Origin: an uncultured Clostridia bacterium
Lineage (GTDB): Bacteria > Bacillota > Clostridia > Oscillospirales > Acutalibacteraceae
Assembly (NCBI GenBank): GCA_938034875.1
Contig: CALHND010000007.1
Span: forward strand, 38,624-102,623
DNA length: 64,000 nt
Reading direction: 5' to 3'
Below are positions 8,810 through 16,868 of this stretch, in pieces (positions within the stretch are counted from its first letter, which is position 1; every line of letters starts with the position of its first letter). Both the position numbers and the translations under genes were made by a program. A model generated the notes under the pieces. It saw only the letters and a program-made list of their open reading frames with translations. It made no database searches and was not told where the DNA came from.

Positions 8810-10039
8810 TTACTTAATGTTATTTTTAGCCTTCATCTTTGCGTAAACCTTGATGGGCAGTCCGTAAAGATTGATAAATCCGGCTGAATCAGCCTGATTG
8901 TAAACTTCGTCCTCGTCAAATGTTGCAATTTCGGGGTCGTAAAGTGAATAGGGTGATGTAACGCCTGCGTTAATCATGTTGCCCTTGTACAGTTTAAGCG
9001 TAACATCGCCGGTAACGGTTTTTTGTGTTTCTTTTACAAATGCAAGGATTGCTTCGGTCAGCGGGCTGTACCACTGAGCATTGTAAACGATTTCGCCGAG
9101 CTTTTGTGCTACAAGCGCCTTGTAATGAGAGGTCTCTTTGTCAAGGCAAATGGTTTCGAGCACACTGTGAGCCTTATAAAGAATTGCACCACCCGGAGTT
9201 TCATAAACGCCACGGCATTTCATGCCGACAAGACGGTTTTCAACAATGTCGAGCAAGCCGATGCCGTTTTCACCGCCGAGCTTGTTAAGAGTATCGACCA
9301 GTTCAACTGCGCCCATTTCTTTGCCGTCAACGGCGGTTGCAATACCTTTTTCAAAGTGGATTGTAACATAGGTGGGCTTATCGGGAGCCATTTCGGGAGA
9401 AACGCCCATTTCAAGGAAGCCTTCTTTATTGTAAAGCGGCTCGTTTGCAGGGTCCTCAAGGTCGAGTCCCTCGTGCGAAAGATGCCAAATGTTCTTATCT
9501 TTAGAATAGTTGGTTTCTCTGCTTATTTTCAGCGGAATGTTGTGCGCTTCGGCGTAGTCGATTTCTTCGTTGCGCGATTTGATATCCCACTCTCTCCACG
9601 GAGCGATGATGGGCATATCGGGAGCGTAGGCTTTAATAGCCAGCTCAAAACGAACCTGATCGTTGCCCTTACCTGTGCAGCCGTGGCAAATTGCATCGGC
9701 ACCTTCGGCAATTGCAATTTCAGCAATTCTTTTTGCGATAGGGGGGCGTGCAAATGCTGTACCGAGAAGGTAATCTTCATACATTGCGCCAGCCTGAACG
9801 CAAGGGAAAACATAATCTTCAAGGAATTCCTTGGTCAAATCCTCTATGTATATTTTAGAAGCGCCTGTTTTGATAGCCTTTTCCTCAAGTCCTTCAAGCT
9901 CGCTTGCTTGACCGACATTGCCCGAAACGGCAATTACTTCGCAGTTGTTGTAGTTTTCTTTTAACCACGGAATAATGATTGAGGTGTCAAGTCCGCCCGA
10001 ATAGGCAAGGACAACCTTTTTAATATTTTGTTTATTCAT
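8810..10039 (-). CDS. argG: Argininosuccinate synthase
   Basis: 409 residues. Joins citrulline and aspartate using ATP. The N-terminal ATP-pyrophosphatase P-loop VLAYSGGLDTSI is at residues 9-20, and GCTGKGNDQVRFE follows further on. The start at 10039 is set by GGAGG nine bases upstream; an in-frame start 42 bases earlier falls across the operator and has no ribosome binding site. First gene of argGH, probably arginine-repressed through the flanking ARG-box-like sites. Confidence 0.97.
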   Translation of the reverse strand: MNKQNIKKVVLAYSGGLDTSIIIPWLKENYNNCEVIAVSGNVGQASELEGLEEKAIKTGASKIYIEDLTKEFLEDYVFPCVQAGAMYEDYLLGTAFARPPIAKRIAEIAIAEGADAICHGCTGKGNDQVRFELAIKAYAPDMPIIAPWREWDIKSRNEEIDYAEAHNIPLKISRETNYSKDKNIWHLSHEGLDLEDPANEPLYNKEGFLEMGVSPEMAPDKPTYVTIHFEKGIATAVDGKEMGAVELVDTLNKLGGENGIGLLDIVENRLVGMKCRGVYETPGGAILYKAHSVLETICLDKETSHYKALVAQKLGEIVYNAQWYSPLTEAILAFVKETQKTVTGDVTLKLYKGNMINAGVTSPYSLYDPEIATFDEDEVYNQADSAGFINLYGLPIKVYAKMKAKNNIK

Positions 10040-10055
10040 CAAAATGACCTCCATG

Positions 10056-10110
10056 TGCATAAATATGCGGTTGTTATGCAATTATAGTAGCACAAAGTGA
10101 ATAAATATGC
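10056..10110 (-). promoter_or_regulatory. argGH promoter with two ARG-box-like operators
   Basis: Plus-strand TGCATAAATATGC (10056-10068) and TGAATAAATATGC (10098-10110) both match the ArgR/AhrC box pattern TGAAT-AAAA-ATTCA closely. They start 42 bp apart, about four helical turns. A minus-strand TATAAT (10081-10086) lies between them, so a bound ArgR hexamer would cover the promoter. The -35 box is weak. Regulator assignment is inferred from the motif and the genes served. Confidence 0.7.
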
Positions 10111-10296
10111 AACAATAATTTAGCTTTTTTGTCTATTTTTGTTACAGGTTACAGCTTTTCAGGGTTTTTTTATATTTGATTCATACATTTTAACAAATGA
10201 GTATACAGCTAATACATAATTTTATGCACTAACGGCGGTCGGTGGCAGCAAGTGAAGATGTATAATTATAACAGTTATACTATAATTTGTATTTTC

Positions 10297-10314
10297 TGTC
10301 ATGGAATGTCAGGT
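10297..10314 (+). promoter_or_regulatory. Putative phage late-promoter element, copy 1
   Basis: TGTCATGGAATGTCAGGT occurs here and, identically, at 20060-20077. Both copies sit just upstream of a phage structural operon. This one is 86 bp before the portal gene. No normal -35 box accompanies it, so it may be the recognition site of the phage-encoded sigma-like factor (19426-20010). Confidence 0.55.
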
Positions 10315-10399
10315 GCAGAAGGTGTTATCGTATATTTGGAGCAAAAGTGATTTACGGCCGGAACACTTTGCTCTTTTTCATTTTAAAAGGAGTGATAAA

Positions 10400-12142
10400 A
10401 TGCAAAAAACAAAACCCTTTGCTCCCGAAGTGGTGTTTGCGCAGTTTAAAACTGCACGTGAGCACAAGGAGCTGATTGGCGAAAAGGGACTTTACGAACA
10501 GACGAGGGTTAACGAACGGTTTTATGCAGGTGACCAATGGCATGGTGCAAAATGTGGCAGCGACCGCCCTCTTGTTCGGCATAATGTTATCAAACGCATT
10601 GGCGAATACAAGATGGCGTCAATTACTGCCAGCCCCGTCAGTGTCAGCTTTTCTGCTGACGGAGTTCCAAATACAATTGAACTGAAAAAAGGCATAGATT
10701 ATCTGCGCCGCTGCTGTGCTGCGGGAAACCCGTCTTTAAACCTCAGTCAAGAGGAAGAAACCGCACTGGTAATGTCAGCCTTGGGTGATTATTACCGTGT
10801 GACAGAGGAAAGACTGCATTACAGCGATGTGCGCTACCAGGCGCTTTTAAACGCATACATTTCCGGCACAGGTTTAATTTACACTTACTGGGACAGCGAA
10901 TGTGCAACGGGACTGTATGCCGACGCTCAGCACAAATACCCGATTAAGGGTGACATTGCCTGCGAGGTGCTGGATGTAGAAAACGTTTATTTTGGCGACC
11001 CGTCGGTAAACGATGTACAAAAACAGCCCTACATAATCATTTCTCAGCGCAAAGATGTAGAAAAATTGCAGGCAGAGGCTCGCCGCTATGGACGTCCGCA
11101 AAAGGAAATTGAAGACATTGCCGCCGAGGCAGGAGGCGACGGCGTTAAGGCTACTGTGCTGACGAAAATGTGGAAAGAAGAAAGCGAAAACGGCGTAACC
11201 GTTAAGGCGGTACGTGTAGCAGGCGGAGCAACTGTGCGTCCGGTGTGGGATATGCAGGTGCGCCTTTACCCGATCGCAAAATTTAACTGGCAAAATCGTA
11301 AAAATTCGGTTTACGGCGACAGCGAAATAACATATCTCATTCCAAACCAAATAGCAATAAACCGCATGCTTACCGCAAATGTGTGGGCAGTTATGACAAT
11401 GGGTATGCCGATTATGACGGTCAACGGAGACATTGTAAAGACACCGGTCACCAATGATCCCGGCCAGATTATCCGCGTTTTTGGTTCGCCGGAAGAAACA
11501 GCGCAGGCGATCAAATACGTTACGCCGCCGTCATTTTCTCCCAATTTTGAAAGTAACATATCATCGCTTATTTCCAATACGCTGACCCAGTCGGGAGCAA
11601 ACGATGCAGCTCTTGGCGACATCAGCCCCAACAACACCTCAGCAATCATTGCCGTTAGAGAAGCGGCCTTGATGCCCATGGACACGGTGCGAAACCGATT
11701 CTATATGTTCTGCGAGGATGTTGCACGCATTTGGTCAGAATTTTGGGTTTCACTTTACGGTCCACGCTCACTTAAAATCAGCGACGAGCAGGGCATTTGG
11801 TATCTGCCGTTTGACGGCAGCAAGTACCGCCAGCTGCTTATCAGCGCCCGTGTTGATGTAGGCGCAGGCTCGCTTTGGAGCGAAAGCCAGACGATTAAGA
11901 CACTTGATAACCTGCTTAATAAAGGAGCAATCACCCTTAAACAGTACCTTAAACGACTGCCCGACGGCGTGATTTCGGATGTGAGCGGACTAGTTAAGGA
12001 AATTGACGACGCACCGATGGAAATTGAGCGAAAAATAAGCGAAACCGAACAACTCATTGACGAGGTGGAAAGTACGGTAGGAGATTTGAGTGACAACGAG
12101 ATTAACGAGCTTAAAGCGATTGTAAGGGAGGTATCTGCATGA
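10400..12142 (+). CDS. Phage portal protein
   Basis: 580 residues. Forms the dodecameric ring through which DNA enters the capsid. The start ATG 10400 follows AAAAGGAGTG; the frame is open further upstream but without a ribosome binding site. Portal features are NERFYAGDQWHG near the N-terminus, a central mixed region with FNWQNRKNSVYGDSEI and an NQIAINRM helix, and an acidic coiled-coil C-terminus. Size and lack of tailed-phage neighbours suggest a P22-like (podovirus) portal. The next gene overlaps it by four bases (ATGA). The portal stands before the terminase here, the reverse of the usual order. Confidence 0.8.
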   Translation: MQKTKPFAPEVVFAQFKTAREHKELIGEKGLYEQTRVNERFYAGDQWHGAKCGSDRPLVRHNVIKRIGEYKMASITASPVSVSFSADGVPNTIELKKGIDYLRRCCAAGNPSLNLSQEEETALVMSALGDYYRVTEERLHYSDVRYQALLNAYISGTGLIYTYWDSECATGLYADAQHKYPIKGDIACEVLDVENVYFGDPSVNDVQKQPYIIISQRKDVEKLQAEARRYGRPQKEIEDIAAEAGGDGVKATVLTKMWKEESENGVTVKAVRVAGGATVRPVWDMQVRLYPIAKFNWQNRKNSVYGDSEITYLIPNQIAINRMLTANVWAVMTMGMPIMTVNGDIVKTPVTNDPGQIIRVFGSPEETAQAIKYVTPPSFSPNFESNISSLISNTLTQSGANDAALGDISPNNTSAIIAVREAALMPMDTVRNRFYMFCEDVARIWSEFWVSLYGPRSLKISDEQGIWYLPFDGSKYRQLLISARVDVGAGSLWSESQTIKTLDNLLNKGAITLKQYLKRLPDGVISDVSGLVKEIDDAPMEIERKISETEQLIDEVESTVGDLSDNEINELKAIVREVSA

Positions 12143-12483
12143 CAGCAGGACAAGTATTTACTAAGGCAATGCAGCTGCTTGGATATGTAACTGACGGCCA
12201 TTCGGGCGGCATAAAAAGCAGGGCGATTGCCTTAATCAATGCAGCATATGTCGATGTATGCCGTGCAAGCAGGACAAATTTTGAGCCGATAAAGACATTG
12301 GCAGAAAAGTTTGCGCTTGATAGTACGATTATAACCGATGTGCTGGTTTACGGCGTTGCGATGTTCATTGCACAATCAGAAGGCGATTCTGCAATGCAGG
12401 CGGTTTACTGCGACCTATACAATCGCAAAAGGGGGTCGCTTGCGACAACCGACGCAATAATTGATGTGTTGCCGCGTGGATAA
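12139..12483 (+). CDS. Putative phage head-tail connector/adaptor protein
   Basis: 114 residues, starting inside the portal stop codon (ATGA), so it is translationally coupled. Mostly helical, e.g. AGQVFTKAMQLLGY and SRAIALINAAYVDVCRA, resembling small gp4/gp6-type adaptor proteins that bind the portal ring. No catalytic motif. Function inferred from size, predicted helices and place between portal and large terminase. Confidence 0.5.
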   Translation: MTAGQVFTKAMQLLGYVTDGHSGGIKSRAIALINAAYVDVCRASRTNFEPIKTLAEKFALDSTIITDVLVYGVAMFIAQSEGDSAMQAVYCDLYNRKRGSLATTDAIIDVLPRG

Positions 12484-13780
12484 GCGTTTAAGTGAAATTG
12501 TAGGCGGCTCATACGGCGATTTTTGGAACGACAAGCACCGTTATCGCGTGGTTAAAGGCGGAAAGGGATCAAAAAAATCCTCAACCTGCGCAATCAATTT
12601 CATTGTGCGGCTGATGAAGTACAGTGACAGCAATTTGCTGGTGGTCAGGCAGGTTATGGACACCCACCGCTCGTCCACATTTGCACAGCTTAACTGGGCA
12701 ATAGGTAAGCTGGGAGTAAGCCACCTTTGGCGTGCGACAGTGTCGCCGATGGAGCTGACTTATACGCCGACGGGGCAAAAAATACTATTTCGTGGCTTTG
12801 ATGATCCGCTGAAGCTTGCTTCTACCACGGTGGCAAATGGTTCGCTGTGCTGGGTGTGGGTAGAGGAAGCGTATGAAATCGAAACAGAGGATGATTTTGA
12901 TAAGCTGGATTTGTCAGTGCCGCGCGGAGCGGTTACACCCCCTTTATTCAAGCAAACTACAGTCACATTTAACCCGTGGAGCGAGCGCCACTGGCTTAAA
13001 AAGCGGTTCTTTGACAGCAAGAACGAAAATGTATCGACCTATTCTACCACCTATATGGACAACGAATTTTTGGACGAGACCGACCGAGCCGTATTTGAGC
13101 GTATGAAGCGGGACAATCCGCGCAGATACGCTGTTGCTGGGCTGGGTCATTGGGGTGTAAGCGAGGGTTTGGTTTTTGAACGCTGGCGGTCGGAAAATTT
13201 TAGTTTGGACGAGGTAGAAAAGGGCAAGGAGTGGCAGTTTAAGCACGTTTTTGGGCTGGACTACGGCTACACTAACGACCCGACGGCATTCGTTGCAGCG
13301 GCAGTTGATCAGGTAGAAAAAAAGGTGTACATTTTTGACGAGCATTATGAGCGCCGAATGCTTAACACCGACATTGCAAAAATGCTGATTGACAAAGGCT
13401 ATCGCAAGGAACGCATTCGTGCCGACTGCGCCGAGCCAAAATCTAACGAAGATTTGAGGCGGCTGGGTGTGACGCGCATTGTTCCGTCGGACAAGGGACG
13501 CGACAGCATACTAAACGGAATTGCTCGCATACAGGAGTACGAAATTATTGTACACAGTTCATGCCAAAACACGTTAGCGGAGCTTGGCAGCTACCGTTTT
13601 AAAAAGCACCGAGACGGTGGCTGCGACCGATATCCCGTTGACAGCGACAATCATTTAATGGACGCCCTGCGTTATGCTTTTGAGGACATCAGAGGGTTTA
13701 ACCCCTCCCCTCCGCAAAAGCAGAGGCGCATGGTAAGCTCAATTATTGACCGCACTGATTTTATGGGCGGTTGGGCTTAA
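12464..13780 (+). CDS. Phage terminase large subunit (PBSX-type)
   Basis: About 438 residues. Packaging ATPase and nuclease. The N-terminal ATPase has a Walker A-like GGKGSKKSS (about residues 26-34) and Walker B WVWVEEAYE near residue 128. The C-terminal RNase H-like nuclease has GLDYGYTNDPTAF (about 262-274), a second acidic site RADCAEPKS and a final DNHLMDALRYAFED. It overlaps the connector gene by about 20 bases. The start is uncertain (TTG 12461, ATG 12464 or GTG 12476), none with a good ribosome binding site, so coupled translation is likely. All packaging motifs are intact. Confidence 0.9.
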   Translation: MCCRVDKRLSEIVGGSYGDFWNDKHRYRVVKGGKGSKKSSTCAINFIVRLMKYSDSNLLVVRQVMDTHRSSTFAQLNWAIGKLGVSHLWRATVSPMELTYTPTGQKILFRGFDDPLKLASTTVANGSLCWVWVEEAYEIETEDDFDKLDLSVPRGAVTPPLFKQTTVTFNPWSERHWLKKRFFDSKNENVSTYSTTYMDNEFLDETDRAVFERMKRDNPRRYAVAGLGHWGVSEGLVFERWRSENFSLDEVEKGKEWQFKHVFGLDYGYTNDPTAFVAAAVDQVEKKVYIFDEHYERRMLNTDIAKMLIDKGYRKERIRADCAEPKSNEDLRRLGVTRIVPSDKGRDSILNGIARIQEYEIIVHSSCQNTLAELGSYRFKKHRDGGCDRYPVDSDNHLMDALRYAFEDIRGFNPSPPQKQRRMVSSIIDRTDFMGGWA

Positions 13781-13803
13781 ATTTTAACGAAAAGGAGAAC
13801 GGT

Positions 13804-15237
13804 ATGAGAAAAATTATATATACGGTAGGCATTGACAGCATTACGCCCGCAAGCGTGCAGTACGGCGGAATTCAGGGCGAGCACAATGCGACCGATATTC
13901 AGTTTATCATTGGTGATGACATTTCGGCTGTGCTGGCTAATGCCAACGAAAGCGCAGAAGTGTATTATCACATAGATGCCGAGGACAGTGCAGGATCGCA
14001 TTTTATTGGTGAGGCTGTAGAGTACATTCCGACAGAGCCGATTTTGTACAGTTTGCCGCAGCATGTTACCGCTGCAGGCGAATGTGCAGCGCTGCGTATC
14101 ATATTTGCACAGGTGAATGCGGGCGAAACAGAGAAAATTTTATTCAGCTATCCGATTAAGCTGCGTTTTGACAGCAGCTTTCACGGTGATGAGGCCGAAA
14201 GTGAAGCGGCAAGCGAAATTTCGGCGATAATCGATCAAGCAAAGGGATTTGCGGGTGAGGCTAAGTCGGCAAAAAGCGATGCATGGCAGGCTGTGGGCGA
14301 GGCTCAGTTGGCAGCAAGCGATGCTCATTTGGCAAATGACCTGGCTCAGTCGGCAAAAAGTGATGCATGGCAGGCTGTAAGCGAGGCGCAGAGTGTAGTC
14401 GACAGCAAGCTTGATAAGTCCGATGTGGTAAGCAAAACTACATTAGACGGTGTAATGCTTTACGATAAAGTGCCGAATGTAGCAGCGGTACATGATCATT
14501 TGGTAGGCTTCGGTGTTACAGGAGTAGAAGCTCAAAGCATGACGGCCGCTCAAAAGGCGCAGGCACGCACAAATATCGGCGCATTTGCTGAAAGTGATGC
14601 GGTCAGCGCAATGGTCGCTAACGGGCAGCTTCAGACAAGCAAAGTGCCAAATGCGTTGGCGGTTAATGATTTTATAATTCAAAACGGCGTATCGTCATCA
14701 TATTCGCAAACACTTACCGACGCAAAAAAGGCACAGGCTCGCAAAAACATTGAAGCGGCAAAGGCCGAATCTGATGCCGACTGGGCAACTATTATAGACG
14801 CTGAGCTTACCGAAGAAGCTGTGGTAACGCTTACCGAGCTTAACAAGTACAAATACATACACATTATAATGAAAACGCCTGATAGCATGACTAAAAATTA
14901 TATAAGAGGCGGCTACGACTTTACAGGTAGTGGAAATTACAACATTCCTTATGTGCTTACAACCGGAATGGCAGATGCAAAAAGTGTAGTCCATTTTGCG
15001 TATGAGAGGCACGGAAATACAAAATCCGACTGGGCAGACTTTACATCTTGGGGCAGTGCAAACGGTACGGTAGGCACTGCTGTTGCTAAACAGTCGTGCA
15101 ATTTTGAATACATACAAAATAACAGCGGTGCGTATTTCAAAACATTATACGGTATGCGAATTTGGCTGGGTAGTGAAAGTCCGGCAACGCCGCTACCGGC
15201 AGGCACGAAAATTTACGCAAGGGGGTTAAAGGCATGA
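13804..15237 (+). CDS. Phage tail fibre / receptor-binding protein
   Basis: 477 residues. ATG 13804 follows AAAGGAG. The N-terminal ~130 residues resemble the BppU/upper-baseplate beta domain (NATDIQFIIGDD, VYYHIDAED). An Ala-rich coiled-coil repeat follows (two copies of SAKSDAWQAV.EAQ, residues about 155-200), then two copies of an AQKAQARTNIGA-type fibre repeat, and a unique C-terminal domain likely to bind the host surface. It ends overlapping the next gene (ATGA). This is the usual modular design of trimeric fibres; the receptor is unknown. Confidence 0.75.
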   Translation: MRKIIYTVGIDSITPASVQYGGIQGEHNATDIQFIIGDDISAVLANANESAEVYYHIDAEDSAGSHFIGEAVEYIPTEPILYSLPQHVTAAGECAALRIIFAQVNAGETEKILFSYPIKLRFDSSFHGDEAESEAASEISAIIDQAKGFAGEAKSAKSDAWQAVGEAQLAASDAHLANDLAQSAKSDAWQAVSEAQSVVDSKLDKSDVVSKTTLDGVMLYDKVPNVAAVHDHLVGFGVTGVEAQSMTAAQKAQARTNIGAFAESDAVSAMVANGQLQTSKVPNALAVNDFIIQNGVSSSYSQTLTDAKKAQARKNIEAAKAESDADWATIIDAELTEEAVVTLTELNKYKYIHIIMKTPDSMTKNYIRGGYDFTGSGNYNIPYVLTTGMADAKSVVHFAYERHGNTKSDWADFTSWGSANGTVGTAVAKQSCNFEYIQNNSGAYFKTLYGMRIWLGSESPATPLPAGTKIYARGLKA

Positions 15238-15443
15238 AGAAGTTTAATAATGGCGAGTATGAAGAAATGACTGCCGAGGAAATTGCTGAAATGCAGCAGC
15301 TAACAACTCATCAATTATTTAAAACATATGAAAACGATGCTCTGGCGCTAATGGCAACTGCCATGAGTACAGCAAATACACTTGCCCAAGTGCGTGATGC
15401 AGCAAAGCTGTTTTTGACAGCAACGGAGGTGGCAAAAACATGA
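15234..15443 (+). CDS. Small phage protein after the fibre gene
   Basis: 69 residues, overlapping the fibre stop (ATGA) and the next gene start. The N-terminus has FNNGEYEEMTAEEIAEMQQ, as in short proteins found behind tail-fibre genes (possible fibre chaperone or XkdX-like). The rest is helical with no cysteines or membrane helix. Function not established. Confidence 0.55.
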   Translation: MKKFNNGEYEEMTAEEIAEMQQLTTHQLFKTYENDALALMATAMSTANTLAQVRDAAKLFLTATEVAKT

Positions 15444-15652
15444 CGTGGGAGATTTTGGTGGGTCTAATTACAATTATACCTGCCGGCATTGCTGTATGTA
15501 CCGTGGTAAGCAACAATACAAAGGCTATGACCGAGGTTAAATGCGGTCTGGATGAGCTGAAAAACACACTGCACGAGCAAAAAAGCGAACTTCGAGCCGT
15601 GGAGGAGACCATTTCAGATCACGAGGTGCGCATTACACGGCTGGAATGCTAG
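15440..15652 (+). CDS. XhlA-like small membrane/coiled-coil lysis protein
   Basis: 70 residues. One N-terminal hydrophobic helix (about residues 5-24), then a heptad-rich coiled coil ending HEVRITRLEC. Similar in layout to the haemolysin XhlA or lysis-accessory proteins of PBSX-like phages. It is translationally coupled to the preceding gene and comes just before the endolysin, in line with a lysis role. Confidence 0.6.
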   Translation: MTWEILVGLITIIPAGIAVCTVVSNNTKAMTEVKCGLDELKNTLHEQKSELRAVEETISDHEVRITRLEC

Positions 15653-15721
15653 AAATAGTGTGTCATAGGATTTGGTTGCGAGAATATAATGAACTGAGCG
15701 CCGAAGGGATATGTTCAGATT

Positions 15722-16480
15722 GTGAAAGCGGTGATTTATATAGAGAAAATTTATGCAAGCAATATTATTAAAATTGCAGAAGGAGAAATCGGAGTAACCG
15801 AGTCACCGAAAAATTCTAATAAGCAGAAGTATGGTAAGGCATATGGTGTCGACGGAACGGCGTGGTGCTGTCAATTTGTTTGGTGGGTGTTTAATAAGGC
15901 TAACGCCTCCAAGTTATTTTATGATGGTAAGAAAACTGCGTGGGTGCCAACGGTACGAAAATATTATACAAGCATTGGCAAATGGATACCGCGTGGCAGC
16001 GGCAATCCCAAGTCCGGTGATTTAATTATATTTGGCCGCAAAGAAGCTGCAGACAGCGGCACGCACATCGGTATTGTAACCAAGGTAAGCGGAGGCAAGG
16101 TGTATACAGTAGAGGGTAACACATCAGCTAAAACAGGCGTTGATTCTAACGGCGGAACTGTTGCCGGAAAGAATTATTCGCTAACCTTTAGCAGCATTGC
16201 AGGTTACTGTTCGATTAATTACGATGTCAAAGAAAGTGCTGAAAGTGAGGTAAAGACAGTGACGGTGAAGCTGCGTGAGATTGCAAACGGCAGTAAGGGC
16301 AACGATGTAAAATCGGCACAGGTGCTGCTAAACGGCTACGGCTATAACTGCGGTAAAGCAGACGGTATATTTGGTACAAATACAACCGCTGCGACTAAAA
16401 AGTTTCAGAAAGCAAAAAACATCAAGGATGACGGAATTATCGGAGCAACCACATGGAACAAGCTGCTTAACGGAGTTTAA
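15722..16480 (+). CDS. Phage endolysin: CHAP amidase plus peptidoglycan-binding domain
   Basis: About 252 residues. The N-terminal CHAP/NlpC-like domain has catalytic Cys in AWCCQFVWW (about residue 43) and His in GTHIGIV (about 114), with PKSGDLIIFG before it. The C-terminal PG_binding_1 domain (about 183-250) has GNDVKSAQVLLNGYGYNCG. It cuts peptidoglycan to release particles. The start is uncertain (GTG 15722 or 15731) without a strong ribosome binding site. No signal peptide, so it relies on the holin encoded next. Confidence 0.85.
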   Translation: MKAVIYIEKIYASNIIKIAEGEIGVTESPKNSNKQKYGKAYGVDGTAWCCQFVWWVFNKANASKLFYDGKKTAWVPTVRKYYTSIGKWIPRGSGNPKSGDLIIFGRKEAADSGTHIGIVTKVSGGKVYTVEGNTSAKTGVDSNGGTVAGKNYSLTFSSIAGYCSINYDVKESAESEVKTVTVKLREIANGSKGNDVKSAQVLLNGYGYNCGKADGIFGTNTTAATKKFQKAKNIKDDGIIGATTWNKLLNGV

Positions 16481-16501
16481 CAAATAATAAGGAGGAGTTT
16501 T

Positions 16502-16792
16502 ATGGGTAATAAAGAAGTAATTATACGTTTATCAGTGCTGGTTTTGACGCTGGTGAACCTGATTTTAACGGCGCTGGGAAAAAACCCGTTGCCAATTTCG
16601 TGTGACGATGCATTTGTTATCGCTTCTTCTGTTGCGGCATCGGCGGCGGCAATATGGACGGCGTGGAAAAACAATTCCGTGACAACTGCCGCAAAAACAG
16701 GAGACAAGCTTGTGGCTGCGATAAAGGCGAGCAAAATAACCGCCGAAGAGGCGGCAAAGCTGTTAGAAGCACTTGAAAAAATTGAAGAGTAA
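16502..16792 (+). CDS. Phage holin, SPP1-like
   Basis: 96 residues, preceded by AAGGAGGAG. Two hydrophobic segments (about residues 7-24 and 36-55) with WKNNSVTTAAK between membrane and tail, and a charged C-terminal helix. This fits SPP1-type holins, which open the membrane for the endolysin. Last gene of the left phage operon. Confidence 0.8.
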   Translation: MGNKEVIIRLSVLVLTLVNLILTALGKNPLPISCDDAFVIASSVAASAAAIWTAWKNNSVTTAAKTGDKLVAAIKASKITAEEAAKLLEALEKIEE

Positions 16793-16817
16793 AGCGGCTA
16801 TATTATCGAGTGCAAAC

Positions 16818-16858
16818 AAAAAGCAGGAAAACGGATTATTCCGTTTTCCTGCTTTTAT
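16818..16858. terminator. Strong bidirectional terminator
   Basis: An AAGCAGGAAAACGGA stem with a four-base loop and T tracts on both strands. It ends the phage lysis operon (plus) and the membrane-protein gene (minus). Confidence 0.9.
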
Positions 16859-16868
16859 TAAGCGTTTT

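Noticed and set aside
9023..9964. 313-codon plus-strand open frame.
   Set aside because: It is the antisense shadow of argG, which is certain on the minus strand.
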